A DNA stretch of 45,437 nucleotides from a bacterium (GCA_027310575.1 DAIDAO010000049.1:1-45437); one strand, 5' to 3'; positions 8,638-16,678 are shown, counted from the first letter of the stretch. Notes: generated by a model from the sequence alone, not told the origin. Numbers and translations are program-made.

Positions 8638-10041
8638 TTAACCTCGGGGGGCGCGCTTCCACCTCGTCCCCGAAGGCGTGTCCTCGACCACGATCCCTTC
8701 GGCCAGCAGCGCATCCCTGATCCTGTCCGACTCGGCGTAGTCCTTCCTCTTCCTCGCGTCCTCCCTCCTCTCGAGCAGCTCCTTCAGCCTGGGCTCGAGC
8801 TCGACCTTGCCGAAGTCGAGGACCCCGAGCACAGAGTCCACCCTCTGCATGGCAGCGAGCAGGCCTTCGGCCGCCCCTCTGCCGAGCCCCCCGGAGTCGA
8901 TGAGGGTGTTCGCCCTCTTCGCCAGGGTGAACAGGACCGACAGCGCCTTCGGGGTGTTGAGGTCGTCGTCCATCGCCTCCTCGAACCCCTCGAGGAGGGA
9001 CTTCGCGAGAGAGGAGCCCCCGTCGCCGGGCACGTCCACTGAGCCGAGCCTGTCGACGAACTCGAGGAGCCGGGCGCGCTGGGCCCTTGCCTGCTGCAGG
9101 GCCGGGTCCGTCAGGTCGACCGGGTCCCTGTACCTCGAGCCGATGAGGAAGAGCCTGATGGTCATCGGCTCCCAGCCTTCTTTCACCAGGTCGCGCAGAT
9201 AGACGACGTTGCCTACCGACTTGTGCATCTCCTCCCCCCTGACGTTCAGGAACTCTGAGTGAAGCCAGTAGTTCACGAACTTCTTGCCGGTGGCAGCCTC
9301 AGACTGGGCTATCTCGTTCTCGTGGTGCGGGAACCTGTTGTCAAGCCCGCCCGTGTGGATGTCGAACGTCTCGCCCAGGTACTTCATGGACATGGCGGAG
9401 CATTCTATGCTCCAGCCTGGGCGCCCCTTCCCCAGCTCCGTCTCCCAGAAGACGTCCCCGTCGTCCGGGTCCCACGCCTTCCAGAGGGCGAAGTCCGCCG
9501 CCTCCAGCTTCTCTTCGTAGTGGTCGCTCGAGACCCGGCCAGCAGGCTTGAGCGAGTCCAGCCTGACGCCCGAGAGGGCGCCGTAACGCTTGAACTTCGA
9601 CACCCGGAAGTAGATCGAACCGTCCGGCGCCCTGTAGGCGAAGCCTCCGTCCAGGAGGGTCTTCACCAGCTTCACCATGTCGGCGATGTGCTCCGTCGCC
9701 CTCGGGTACAGCTCGGCTTTCTCGATCCTCAGCGTCGATAGGTCGTCCATGAACGCCGAAGTGTAGAACTCGGTCAGCTCCTTCAGCGGCTTCCCTGTCT
9801 GCTTGATCCCCTTGATTATCTTGTCTTCGACGTCTGTGATGTTCATGACCTGGGTGACGCTGTAGCCTTTGAACTTCAGGTACCTTCGCAGCACGTCCTC
9901 GAACACGAAGGTCCTGTAGTTCCCGATGTGGGGATAGTTCCAGACGGTCGGGCCGCAGGTGTAGACCTTCACCTCTCCCTTCTTGATGGGCTCGAAGGGC
10001 TGGAGCTTCCGTCCGAGGCTGTTGTACAGCTTGAATGCCAT
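8638..10041 (-). CDS. cysS: Cysteinyl-tRNA synthetase
   Basis: A 467-aa class Ia CysRS. CGPTVWNYPHIGN holds the zinc ligand Cys29 and the HIGN motif at 38-41. MNITDVEDKII follows, then WSIECSAM and FPHHENEIAQSEA supply the remaining zinc ligands. The region equivalent to KMSKS reads EMHKSVGN near residues 270-277, so the first Lys and the Ser are replaced while the catalytic second Lys is kept. The C-terminal helical domain and length are normal. The ATG at 10039-10041 has a TTTTTATTTC box about 32 nt upstream. Its presumed substrate tRNA-Cys lies 6.8 kb away at 16815-16925. Confidence 0.97.
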   Translation of the reverse strand: MAFKLYNSLGRKLQPFEPIKKGEVKVYTCGPTVWNYPHIGNYRTFVFEDVLRRYLKFKGYSVTQVMNITDVEDKIIKGIKQTGKPLKELTEFYTSAFMDDLSTLRIEKAELYPRATEHIADMVKLVKTLLDGGFAYRAPDGSIYFRVSKFKRYGALSGVRLDSLKPAGRVSSDHYEEKLEAADFALWKAWDPDDGDVFWETELGKGRPGWSIECSAMSMKYLGETFDIHTGGLDNRFPHHENEIAQSEAATGKKFVNYWLHSEFLNVRGEEMHKSVGNVVYLRDLVKEGWEPMTIRLFLIGSRYRDPVDLTDPALQQARAQRARLLEFVDRLGSVDVPGDGGSSLAKSLLEGFEEAMDDDLNTPKALSVLFTLAKRANTLIDSGGLGRGAAEGLLAAMQRVDSVLGVLDFGKVELEPRLKELLERREDARKRKDYAESDRIRDALLAEGIVVEDTPSGTRWKRAPRG

Positions 10042-10094
10042 GCGGTCGGCGCTGTGGTCTGGGACTTTGAAATAAAAAGGAACGGGAGAAAGAT

Positions 10095-10265
10095 CTACTT
10101 CAGCTTACCAATCCTGAAGATGGCCTTGCCGCAGGAGGCGCAGATCCCCTTGATCGCGGGCCTTCCATTCTTCAGTTTGATTTGCTTGGGATTCTTGATC
10201 TCCCGATTCTTCTTCTTCTCGTAGACGCAGTATCCGGTTACCACTGCGAGTTGCCTCGGCCCCAA
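10095..10265 (-). CDS. DUF5679-type small zinc-ribbon-like protein
   Basis: A 56-aa protein read from TTG 10265, ending in IFRIGKLK. The block NREIKNPKQIKLKNGRPAI followed by CASCGKAIFRIGK matches the DUF5679 pattern as I know it, a tiny zinc-binding protein common in Thaumarchaeota. In the family the N-terminal half carries a first Cys pair (YCVKC-like). Here it reads YCVYEKKK, so the second Cys of that pair is absent and the zinc site looks incomplete. An ATTTAAA box at 10281-10287 lies about 20 nt before the TTG. The internal GTG at 10244 is an alternative start giving a 49-aa protein nearer the family length. Function is unknown. Confidence 0.75.
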   Translation of the reverse strand: MGPRQLAVVTGYCVYEKKKNREIKNPKQIKLKNGRPAIKGICASCGKAIFRIGKLK

Positions 10266-10289
10266 TTCGCCGAATTCCGTATTTAAACC

Positions 10290-10570
10290 CTCGTAACGGG
10301 GCTCAAAATGAGGTTTTTTCGGGTCGCATGCCGATTTGGGGGCGATTCAGCATTCCAATGGCAAAGTCCCTTGTGGAACCCCTCCTGATTCTTCAGGATT
10401 CGCCACCGATTGATTGCCTCTACCGTCTGGCAACACCTTGTTGGCGAATTGAGGGAAGGCGCAAGGGATGGCGGAACTGGGCGCGACCTTGGGACCTCGC
10501 CGATTTGCAACCAAAAGACCAGATTCTTGCCTCGCAGCGCCGAATATGACAGAAACCAAACGCGGCGATT
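10290..10570. other. AT-richer stretch without a supported gene
   Basis: About 280 bp with noticeably lower G+C than the flanks. Short open frames exist on both strands, but none shows codon bias, a recognisable motif or a convincing start. I tested by eye for tRNA, RNase P RNA (a P4-type pairing between the AAAGTCC near 10365 and the ACAGAAA near 10549 fails) and SRP RNA, and found none. It holds a small inverted repeat, CCTGATTCTTCAGG, at about 10384-10397. It may be an unrecognised ncRNA, a decayed insertion or a long regulatory region upstream of the MFS gene. Confidence 0.5.
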
Positions 10571-10596
10571 GAAATATAGCCAAAGGGATTCAGGCG

Positions 10597-11778
10597 GTGC
10601 GGCAATTGCTCAGTTCCGTTCAGAACCGCAGCGCGATGGGGTCGCTGATCTTCGCGCGCATAATCTACGCGGTCAACTGGCTCAACGTCGGCGCGATATT
10701 CTACCTGATGAGCCCTGACGTCGGAGGCGGGGTCTCCGGCCTCGGCACGGTGAACGCCGTTTTCTACGTCGGCATCGGTCTGATGCAGATACCAGGCGGC
10801 GTGCTCGCTGCGAAGTGGGGGCCGAAGAAGGTCGTCGTGATCGGGATATTCCTCACGTCCTTCTCGGTGATCGGCACGTCGCTCGCGTCGACGATCCCGG
10901 AGATCGCAGCTCTGAGGCTGCTGGCTGGAGCAGGGATGGCGCTCGTCTTCGCCCCGGGCGTGGTCATAGTCGCGAACCTGATCAGAGGGGGGAAGTCCGG
11001 GGTGGGGGTAGGGCTGTTCAATTCGGCCTTCGACGTCGGGGGGCTGGCCGGGCTCTTCGGGTGGGTCGTGATCGCCATGTTCGTGGGGTGGAGGCCGAGC
11101 CTGGCGATGAGCGGCGCGCTGGGGGTGGTCACTGGGGTCCTGGTCGCGCTGTTCGTCCCGAGCGACAGGTCCGAGGTGGAGTTCGCGGTAAGGGCGAAGA
11201 CCCTCTGGTCCCTTCTGAAGGACAGGCAGCTCATCCTCCTCGGCCTGGGGACGCTCGGCTTCAGCGTCGCGAACACGATCATCTCGGGGTTCATGGTCTT
11301 CTACCTGGCGGACTCTCTGGGGTTCTCAGGCGAAGTGGCCGGCCTGGTGGCGTCCCTCGTGACCGTGGTGCCCATATTCACAGCCCTCTGGGGAGGGCGC
11401 TTCTACGACAGCCTCACCAGGCACAGGCCCATGATGCTCCTCGCGCTTCTCGGGAGCGCGGCTGCGCTCGCCCTGGGCGCGCTCCCCTCGATCTACGCTG
11501 CTGCGGCCAGCTCTGCCCTCGGCGGCGTGGTGTCTGGGATCGGCTACACCTTCGCCTTCGCAGGCGCGAGGGACCTCAACAGGACGGCGCCGGAATACGA
11601 CACGCTGGCGATCGCGTGGGTGAACAGCATCTCGCTGACAGGGTCGTTCCTCCCTCCGGTCTTCTTTTCGTACGTCGTCGAGCTGCAGGGGTATCCGCAG
11701 GCCTGGATGTGGAGCGCGGCGCTCACCCTGGTGTTCCTGATCCCGATCTTCCTCATGGTCGAAGAGTGGCGGCGCTAG
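10597..11778 (+). CDS. Major facilitator superfamily transporter
   Basis: A 393-aa integral membrane protein with about twelve hydrophobic helices. GVLAAKWGPKKVVVIG near residues 67-82 corresponds to the MFS loop 2-3 motif (G-x3-D/K-R-x-G-R-like). A central hydrophilic loop (about 185-205) separates the two six-helix halves. The substrate cannot be deduced. GTG 10597 is supported by a GAAATATAG box at about 10570-10578; ATG 10636 is an alternative that would keep the first helix. The stop codon interlocks with that of the convergent diiron gene: both TAGs are read from one CTAG at 11775-11778. Confidence 0.85.
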   Translation: MRQLLSSVQNRSAMGSLIFARIIYAVNWLNVGAIFYLMSPDVGGGVSGLGTVNAVFYVGIGLMQIPGGVLAAKWGPKKVVVIGIFLTSFSVIGTSLASTIPEIAALRLLAGAGMALVFAPGVVIVANLIRGGKSGVGVGLFNSAFDVGGLAGLFGWVVIAMFVGWRPSLAMSGALGVVTGVLVALFVPSDRSEVEFAVRAKTLWSLLKDRQLILLGLGTLGFSVANTIISGFMVFYLADSLGFSGEVAGLVASLVTVVPIFTALWGGRFYDSLTRHRPMMLLALLGSAAALALGALPSIYAAAASSALGGVVSGIGYTFAFAGARDLNRTAPEYDTLAIAWVNSISLTGSFLPPVFFSYVVELQGYPQAWMWSAALTLVFLIPIFLMVEEWRR

Positions 11779-12761
11779 AGGGGGGTCGCGATTATCTCGT
11801 CCCCCTTGTTGACCTTCACTTCCAGCCCGGCCAGTCCTATCTCCTTGATCTCTGGGACAGGGATGCCGAGCCCCTCGATCTTGGACCTGTGACGCGTGAT
11901 CGCCTGCATCCACGCCTCCGCCCTCTCCTCCACCTTCGGGACGCCAAGGCCCGACTTGGCCGCGAGGTCCTCGAGCTTCTGGTCGTATTCGAAGAAGTCC
12001 GCGGGGAGCTTCCAGAAGTCGTTCATCGGCCTGAACAGGAGCGGGGAGAGGTAGATGAAGCCGTGCTTGAGCTGGCGGGAGATCGTCGCCTTCTCCTCTT
12101 TGGACATCCGCTCCGCGAGCCGCTCAAGCATAGCGAGGGTCCCGGTCAGGTGCCTTGACTCGTCCCTGGTGATGTTCCTGAACGCGCCGGCGTACACCTT
12201 GTTGGTGGAGCGCTCCCCCACCTCGCGGAAGATCAGCTGCGCGCCTATCTCTGCGAAGAAGAAGCTCGAGAATATCAGCTCGAGGGGGTACTTCCCCCAA
12301 GCCTGGTTGAACGCCGACCAGTACCTCGCCCCGTTGTCGTAGAGGGCCATGATGTTCGCGTGCGCCTTCTCTTCAAGGGTGCTCTTGGGCTTGAACCTGT
12401 AGGGGAAGTTGGGGCAGACCCTGGAGCAGGCCCTCCTGCACACCTCGTCGTGCCTGCATTCGTCGAACGCCACCGCCGAGAGGAACTTCTTCGTCGGGTC
12501 CTCGAAGCCGTGGGTCGCGGCCTGGACCGCGGCTGCGCCGAAGGCCCCTATCCCCGACTTCTCGAAGAGCGCCAGCTTCGACAGCCAGTACGCCTGGGCG
12601 ACAGCTTCGTCGGAGGAGAAGTTCTTCGCGTCGCACTCGTCCCATGGCAGGTCGACCGGGCTCCAGTTCTGCGGGAACCAGAGCTCGTACGTCCTCAGGA
12701 GCGTGTCTGAGACCACGTCCCAGTTACCGGGGAAGACGTTGCCGTCCTTTGGTTCACCCAT
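11775..12761 (-). CDS. Ferritin-like diiron protein of the ribonucleotide-reductase R2 superfamily
   Basis: A 328-aa all-helical protein with the paired metal-binding pattern of R2-like diiron or Mn/Fe oxidases: Glu67 (LFEKSG), E101-x2-H104 (FDECRHDE), Glu171 (FAEIGAQ) and E201-x2-H204 (RDESRHL). The size fits R2/R2lox-like ligand-binding oxidases rather than ferritins. It is not near a class I NrdA gene, so a separate oxidase role is likelier than dNTP synthesis. An unusual Cys cluster (C102, C108, C112, C116) surrounds the first ExxH. The ATG at 12759-12761 has a TTAATTATC box about 30 nt upstream (12788-12796), so the gene has its own promoter despite lying just downstream of the oxidase operon. 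The substrate is unknown. Confidence 0.78.
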   Translation of the reverse strand: MGEPKDGNVFPGNWDVVSDTLLRTYELWFPQNWSPVDLPWDECDAKNFSSDEAVAQAYWLSKLALFEKSGIGAFGAAAVQAATHGFEDPTKKFLSAVAFDECRHDEVCRRACSRVCPNFPYRFKPKSTLEEKAHANIMALYDNGARYWSAFNQAWGKYPLELIFSSFFFAEIGAQLIFREVGERSTNKVYAGAFRNITRDESRHLTGTLAMLERLAERMSKEEKATISRQLKHGFIYLSPLLFRPMNDFWKLPADFFEYDQKLEDLAAKSGLGVPKVEERAEAWMQAITRHRSKIEGLGIPVPEIKEIGLAGLEVKVNKGDEIIATPL

Positions 12762-12805
12762 TCAGGTCACCTCTGTCGCGACGCTCTGATAATTAAGTCA
12801 GGCTC

Positions 12806-13249
12806 CTATGTCGAGGAAGAGCTCGAAGTGGAACCGGCTGCCAGGACGACGATAGTGGCCTTCATCCAGAAGTGGTAGGTGCAGTGATAGTGGAAGGTCC
12901 CCGGCGTGGTGAACGTGTACGTCCATGACGCGCCCGGCGCGATGTTCCCGGAGTCGAAGCTGCCGTCGTCCGCTGTGACAGTGTGAGGGGAGGTGTCCTT
13001 GTTCACGAATGTCACTGTGTTGTTCTGCCCTATCACCACCACCACGGTACCAGGGCTGAAGTTCAGCGACTGGTCGCTCCCTACGCCCACAGGCATGAGC
13101 ACCGACCCCGCTGCCGCCACCCCGCCCGGGAGTCCGGGCTGAAGCTGGAAGATGAACTCCCCGGCCAGCGCGGCCCCTATCACTATGCCGACGACCCCCA
13201 GTCCGAGGAGAAGTCCGCGCGGCGGCCCCGTCTGCTCTTCTATGTCCAT
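12806..13249 (-). CDS. Membrane-anchored blue-copper protein (cupredoxin)
   Basis: A 147-aa protein with an uncleaved N-terminal anchor (about residues 13-35) and an extracytoplasmic plastocyanin-like domain. Type 1 copper ligands are visible: His89 (SPHTV), Cys123, His126 and Met129 (HCTYHFWM). A Ser-rich tail ends the protein. It starts 4 nt after the subunit IV stop, so it is the last gene of the oxidase operon. By position it should deliver electrons to the CuA site of subunit II, taking the part that cytochrome c plays elsewhere; copper proteins are common electron carriers in Thaumarchaeota. That role is inferred from context. Confidence 0.9.
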   Translation of the reverse strand: MDIEEQTGPPRGLLLGLGVVGIVIGAALAGEFIFQLQPGLPGGVAAAGSVLMPVGVGSDQSLNFSPGTVVVVIGQNNTVTFVNKDTSPHTVTADDGSFDSGNIAPGASWTYTFTTPGTFHYHCTYHFWMKATIVVLAAGSTSSSSST

Positions 13250-13253
13250 CTGA

Positions 13254-13511
13254 TCACCCTAGGGACGCCATCATCGCGATGAGGAGGGCAGCCAGGAACA
13301 TTATCGGGATGAGCGCGAAGAGCCTGAGCGAGCCGGGCTCGTCCTTGAGCTGCATGTAGAATACGACTATGGCGACCGCCTGGCTGGCGGCGAGAATGCT
13401 GACGACCGTCGCTGTAGACGAGTAGGCCCATCCGGCGTAGAAGGCCTCGACCTCCGCGACTATTGCGAGGATCATGTAGGCCCAGACGCCGAGGCCGGTG
13501 ATTGTCTTCAT
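13254..13511 (-). CDS. Small cytochrome oxidase subunit IV-like protein
   Basis: An 85-aa protein with three hydrophobic helices (about residues 7-26, 32-53 and 63-84) and the VVFYMQLKDEPGSLR loop between the last two. This loop resembles the caa3/CyoD-type subunit IV (COX4_pro) signature of prokaryotic heme-copper oxidases. It begins 9 nt after the subunit I+III stop and ends 4 nt before the cupredoxin start, so it is clearly within the oxidase operon. Subunit IV helps assembly or stability and carries no cofactor. Confidence 0.82.
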   Translation of the reverse strand: MKTITGLGVWAYMILAIVAEVEAFYAGWAYSSTATVVSILAASQAVAIVVFYMQLKDEPGSLRLFALIPIMFLAALLIAMMASLG

Positions 13512-13520
13512 TTCATCCTC

Positions 13521-15905
13521 CTATAGCAGGTAGAAGAGCGGGAAGACGAAGCACCACACGATGTCTACGAAGGCCCAGTAGAGCCCGAAGTTCTCTATGG
13601 CCTCGTGGGATTCCTTCGTGTAGTGCCCCGCGGATGTTTTCTTCATCAGGTACACCATGATCAGGAGCCCGGCTGTGACGTGGGCCCCGTGGAGCCCGAC
13701 TATGACGTAGTAGGCGCTGGCCGCGAGGGACGTGACCGGGTCCGACCCGAGGACGAACCCGCTCCCGGCGAGGTTGGCCCACTCCGAGATCTTGACCCCC
13801 ATGAATATCGAGCCGAGGACGAAGGTGACTGCCAGCCAAGTCAGGAGCTTCCGCTGGTCCCCGTTCCTTATCGCCTGGATCGCCAGGAACATCGTGAGGC
13901 CGCTCGTGACCAGGACCATCGTGTTGAACGTCCCGAGTGGGATGTCGTGGATCGACCCGGCCGCGGGCCACGTGGTCGAAGCGGCGCGGATGAAGATGTA
14001 CGCCCCGAGGAAGCTGCCGAACAGCACCACCTCGGAGGAGAGGAAGACCCACATCCCGAGCTTGAGCTTGGGGACCGCGTGGAAGGGCCACCTCTCGCCC
14101 TCCTCGTCCGGCGGCCCAGTGAACCTGTCGTGGAGGTCGTCCATCCCCCACCCCCAGAACGAGTAGGCGAGGACCAGGACGCCGATTATCATCAGCCCTA
14201 TGCCTGGAAGCCCCGGATAGAACGGGACCCCGGCGAGGAACAGGAGCAGCCCCAGGGACAGCTCGAGGGGGCGGGAGCTGAGGTGGCCTGCGTGCGCCTC
14301 GGGGGTGGGAGCGGCGGGCGCCTGAGGTGCGCTGGACGACCCGAGCTGGCCTATCCAACCTCCTGCGGGAGGCGAGGCCGACGATCCCAAGGCTGGCGTG
14401 ACCCCTTCCGCGTGGGACGTCCACTCGAGGTCAGGCGACCCCCAGGGGTTGGATGGGGCTATGGGCCCCCTGAACCACGTGTGCAGGACGTTGTACGCCA
14501 GGAGTATCTGGGCCAGGGCGAAGACGAACGCCCCCAACGACGCCAGGGCGTTGAGGACCCCCCAGTCCCCGACGTTCGGATAGGTGAAGATGCGCCTGGG
14601 CATGTCGTAGAGGAGGTTCATCGGGAAGTAGAGGACGTTGAACCCGATGAAGGAGACGACGAAGTGTATCTTCCCGAGCTTTTCGTTGTACATCTTCCCT
14701 GTCATCCTCGGCAGCCAGTAGTAGATGCCGGCGATTATCGCGAATATGGCCGCCCCCACCATCACGTAGTGGAAGTGGGACACCACGAAGTACGAGCCCC
14801 TGAAGACCCTGTCGAGGACCGGGGACGAGAGGAAGACGCCCGTTATCCCGCCGATGATGAAGAGGACCACCCCGCCCAGGGCGAAGAGCATGGGGGTCGC
14901 GAACTTCACCCTCCCCCGGATGAGGGACTCCACGAACGAGAGGGTGATGACGTCGAACGGCACCGATATCGCGATTGTCGCGACGCTGAACGCCCCCTGG
15001 AGTGCGACGGGTATCCCGGTGAGGAACATGTGGTGCATCCAGACGCCGAAGCTGAGCGGGATCACGATGAGGCCTGTCGCGATCAGTATCGCGCTCCTGG
15101 CGGCCAGCGGCCTCCCCGTGAACTGCGGGAGGATGTTGGCGATTATCCCGAACCCAGGCAGCAGGACGATGTACACTTCGGGATGGCCGAAGAACCAGAA
15201 GAGGTTGTCCCACAGTATTGAGGGCTGGATCCATGGGGAGGTGAAGAACACGGTGCCGAGTATCCTGTCTGCTGACGCGAGGAAGAAGGCAGCGATGAGC
15301 GTGGGGAAGGCGAAGAGCATGGCGATGATCGTGAAGAGCACGAACCAGGTGAACATGGGGAGCTTGGAGAAGCTCATCCCCGGGGCCCTGAGCCAGATGA
15401 TGGAGGCGATGAAGTTCACGCTCCCGATCGTGACCGATGCCGCGAGGAGGACCAGCCCGAGGTAGGTCAGGGTGGGCCCGGTTCCCAGGGTCAGGACTGC
15501 GAGCGGCTCGTAGGTCGTCCAGCCCGCGCTCGCGCTCCCCCCAGGGACGAAGAAGCTCGCGAGGGCGAGGATCCCGCCTGCGAGGTAGAGCCAGTAGCTC
15601 ATAGCGTTGAGGCGGGGGAAGGCCAGGTCCTTCGCGCCTATCTGCAGCGGCACGAAGTAGTTCGCGAGCCCTATCGCTATGGGCGAGAGGAACCAGAATA
15701 TCATGATGAGGCCGTGCATCGTCACCGCCTGGTCATAGTAGAACGCGGACAGGAAGTTGTCGTTGGGGACGGAGAGCTGGACCCTCATCATCAGGGCGAG
15801 TATCGCCCCCACGAACCCGAAGTAGCAGGAGGTGAAGAAGTAGAGGATGCCCACGTCCTTGTGGTTGGTCGTGAAGAGCCAGCGCTTGAGCCACTCGTTG
15901 GCCAT
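13521..15905 (-). CDS. coxA: Heme-copper oxidase subunit I fused to subunit III (A-type)
   Basis: A 794-aa membrane protein. Residues 1-480 are subunit I, with low-spin heme ligand His64, the GHPEVY motif (His241, Glu243, Tyr245), the CuB pair His291-His292, and His377/His379 in SHFHY. Residues 490-545 are a Pro/Ala/Ser-rich linker, and 550-794 are a subunit III-like unit (SSEVVLFGSF near 623). The enzyme reduces O2 to water and pumps protons. Asp93 and Asn100 (AKDLAFPRLN) keep the D-channel entry, but the VPTGIK motif carrying the K-channel lysine reads VPFDVI (residues 315-320). The ATG at 15903-15905 overlaps the subunit II stop by one base; an upstream in-frame extension is not credible. 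I+III fusions are known in other lineages. Confidence 0.95.
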   Translation of the reverse strand: MANEWLKRWLFTTNHKDVGILYFFTSCYFGFVGAILALMMRVQLSVPNDNFLSAFYYDQAVTMHGLIMIFWFLSPIAIGLANYFVPLQIGAKDLAFPRLNAMSYWLYLAGGILALASFFVPGGSASAGWTTYEPLAVLTLGTGPTLTYLGLVLLAASVTIGSVNFIASIIWLRAPGMSFSKLPMFTWFVLFTIIAMLFAFPTLIAAFFLASADRILGTVFFTSPWIQPSILWDNLFWFFGHPEVYIVLLPGFGIIANILPQFTGRPLAARSAILIATGLIVIPLSFGVWMHHMFLTGIPVALQGAFSVATIAISVPFDVITLSFVESLIRGRVKFATPMLFALGGVVLFIIGGITGVFLSSPVLDRVFRGSYFVVSHFHYVMVGAAIFAIIAGIYYWLPRMTGKMYNEKLGKIHFVVSFIGFNVLYFPMNLLYDMPRRIFTYPNVGDWGVLNALASLGAFVFALAQILLAYNVLHTWFRGPIAPSNPWGSPDLEWTSHAEGVTPALGSSASPPAGGWIGQLGSSSAPQAPAAPTPEAHAGHLSSRPLELSLGLLLFLAGVPFYPGLPGIGLMIIGVLVLAYSFWGWGMDDLHDRFTGPPDEEGERWPFHAVPKLKLGMWVFLSSEVVLFGSFLGAYIFIRAASTTWPAAGSIHDIPLGTFNTMVLVTSGLTMFLAIQAIRNGDQRKLLTWLAVTFVLGSIFMGVKISEWANLAGSGFVLGSDPVTSLAASAYYVIVGLHGAHVTAGLLIMVYLMKKTSAGHYTKESHEAIENFGLYWAFVDIVWCFVFPLFYLL

Positions 15906-16678
15906 TAGCCGGTGGCACCTCCGGTCCAGGCGAGCCAGGTGGACTGGCTCACCACCGTCAGGTTGGCCCACATCTCTGCGTGGCCCACCCCGCAGAGCTC
16001 GAAGCACCTGACAGCGTCCCAGTACGTGCAGGAGGTCCCCGCGGCGTTGCAGGTCACCTTGGAGATGTCAGGGGTGGTCGCGACCTGCAGGGAAGGGATC
16101 ATGAACCACATCTGGTTGACCTTGCCTGGGATCGCGTCCTCCTTCTCGGCGAGCATCGTTATGCCCATCGAGTGGAAGACGTCCTTCGAAGTGATGTTCA
16201 GAACGATGTCCCAACCGACTGGGACCGTCAGGTTGCCGGCCCCAGATCCGCCGGGCGCCGGCCTGTAATAGAATCCCGAATAGTACGACTGGGCGCAGGT
16301 CTGGCCCGGCTTGGGGTAGGTGTAGTTCCACCCCCACTGGAAGGCCTGGACGCAGACCTGCACGCACGGATGGCCTGTGTCGGCGACGCAGGTGGAGTTT
16401 GTCGGGACCTCGATGTTGTTGAAGCTCGCAAAGGTCGAGTACTCGGCCGTCGAAAGGACGGACACGCTGATGAGGACCGTGAGGAGCACGATCTTCCACC
16501 CCTCGACCCTGTGCTGGGGCGCAGGCCCCTTCTCGCCGCGGTACCTGTACCTGTACATGAAGTACGCGAGCATCGAGATGACTATGACCGCGGCCCCGAC
16601 CCCGAAGAGGAGGTAGAGGTTCAGCAACGAATCGAACGTACCAGTGGTTGGCGGAACAGAAAGAAGACCCGAATACAT
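15905..16678 (-). CDS. coxB: Heme-copper oxidase subunit II with CuA site
   Basis: A 257-aa protein with two N-terminal helices (about residues 17-42 and 61-79) and an extracytoplasmic cupredoxin domain. The binuclear CuA ligands are present: His169, Cys225, Glu227, Cys229, His233 and Met236 (CFELCGVGHAEM). The aromatic electron-entry patch is QWGWNY near 114-119. There are six further Cys (97, 105, 109, 128, 210, 217) outside the copper site, more than usual for this subunit, possibly forming disulfides that hold an inserted loop. It is the first gene of the operon. TTTAATAAC at 16712-16720 on the minus strand is the likely TATA, leaving a short leader. Confidence 0.95.
   Translation of the reverse strand: MYSGLLSVPPTTGTFDSLLNLYLLFGVGAAVIVISMLAYFMYRYRYRGEKGPAPQHRVEGWKIVLLTVLISVSVLSTAEYSTFASFNNIEVPTNSTCVADTGHPCVQVCVQAFQWGWNYTYPKPGQTCAQSYYSGFYYRPAPGGSGAGNLTVPVGWDIVLNITSKDVFHSMGITMLAEKEDAIPGKVNQMWFMIPSLQVATTPDISKVTCNAAGTSCTYWDAVRCFELCGVGHAEMWANLTVVSQSTWLAWTGGATG

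Noticed and set aside
10290-10570. RNase P RNA, SRP RNA or a minus-strand tRNA in the AT-richer gap
   Set aside because: Fragments resemble conserved RNase P blocks and a tRNA T arm, but the P4 pairing and any cloverleaf fail.
10815-12158. A 447-codon plus-strand frame across the MFS and diiron genes
   Set aside because: It is out of frame with the MFS gene and antisense to the diiron gene, both of which have clear families.
13605-15221. A 538-codon plus-strand frame opposite the oxidase subunit I gene
   Set aside because: Shadow of a membrane-protein gene; Asp/Glu/Arg-rich with no fold.
15906-16007. A 34-residue N-terminal extension of oxidase subunit I
   Set aside because: Basic, non-membrane sequence inside the subunit II gene; ATG at 15905 directly precedes the family's N-terminus.
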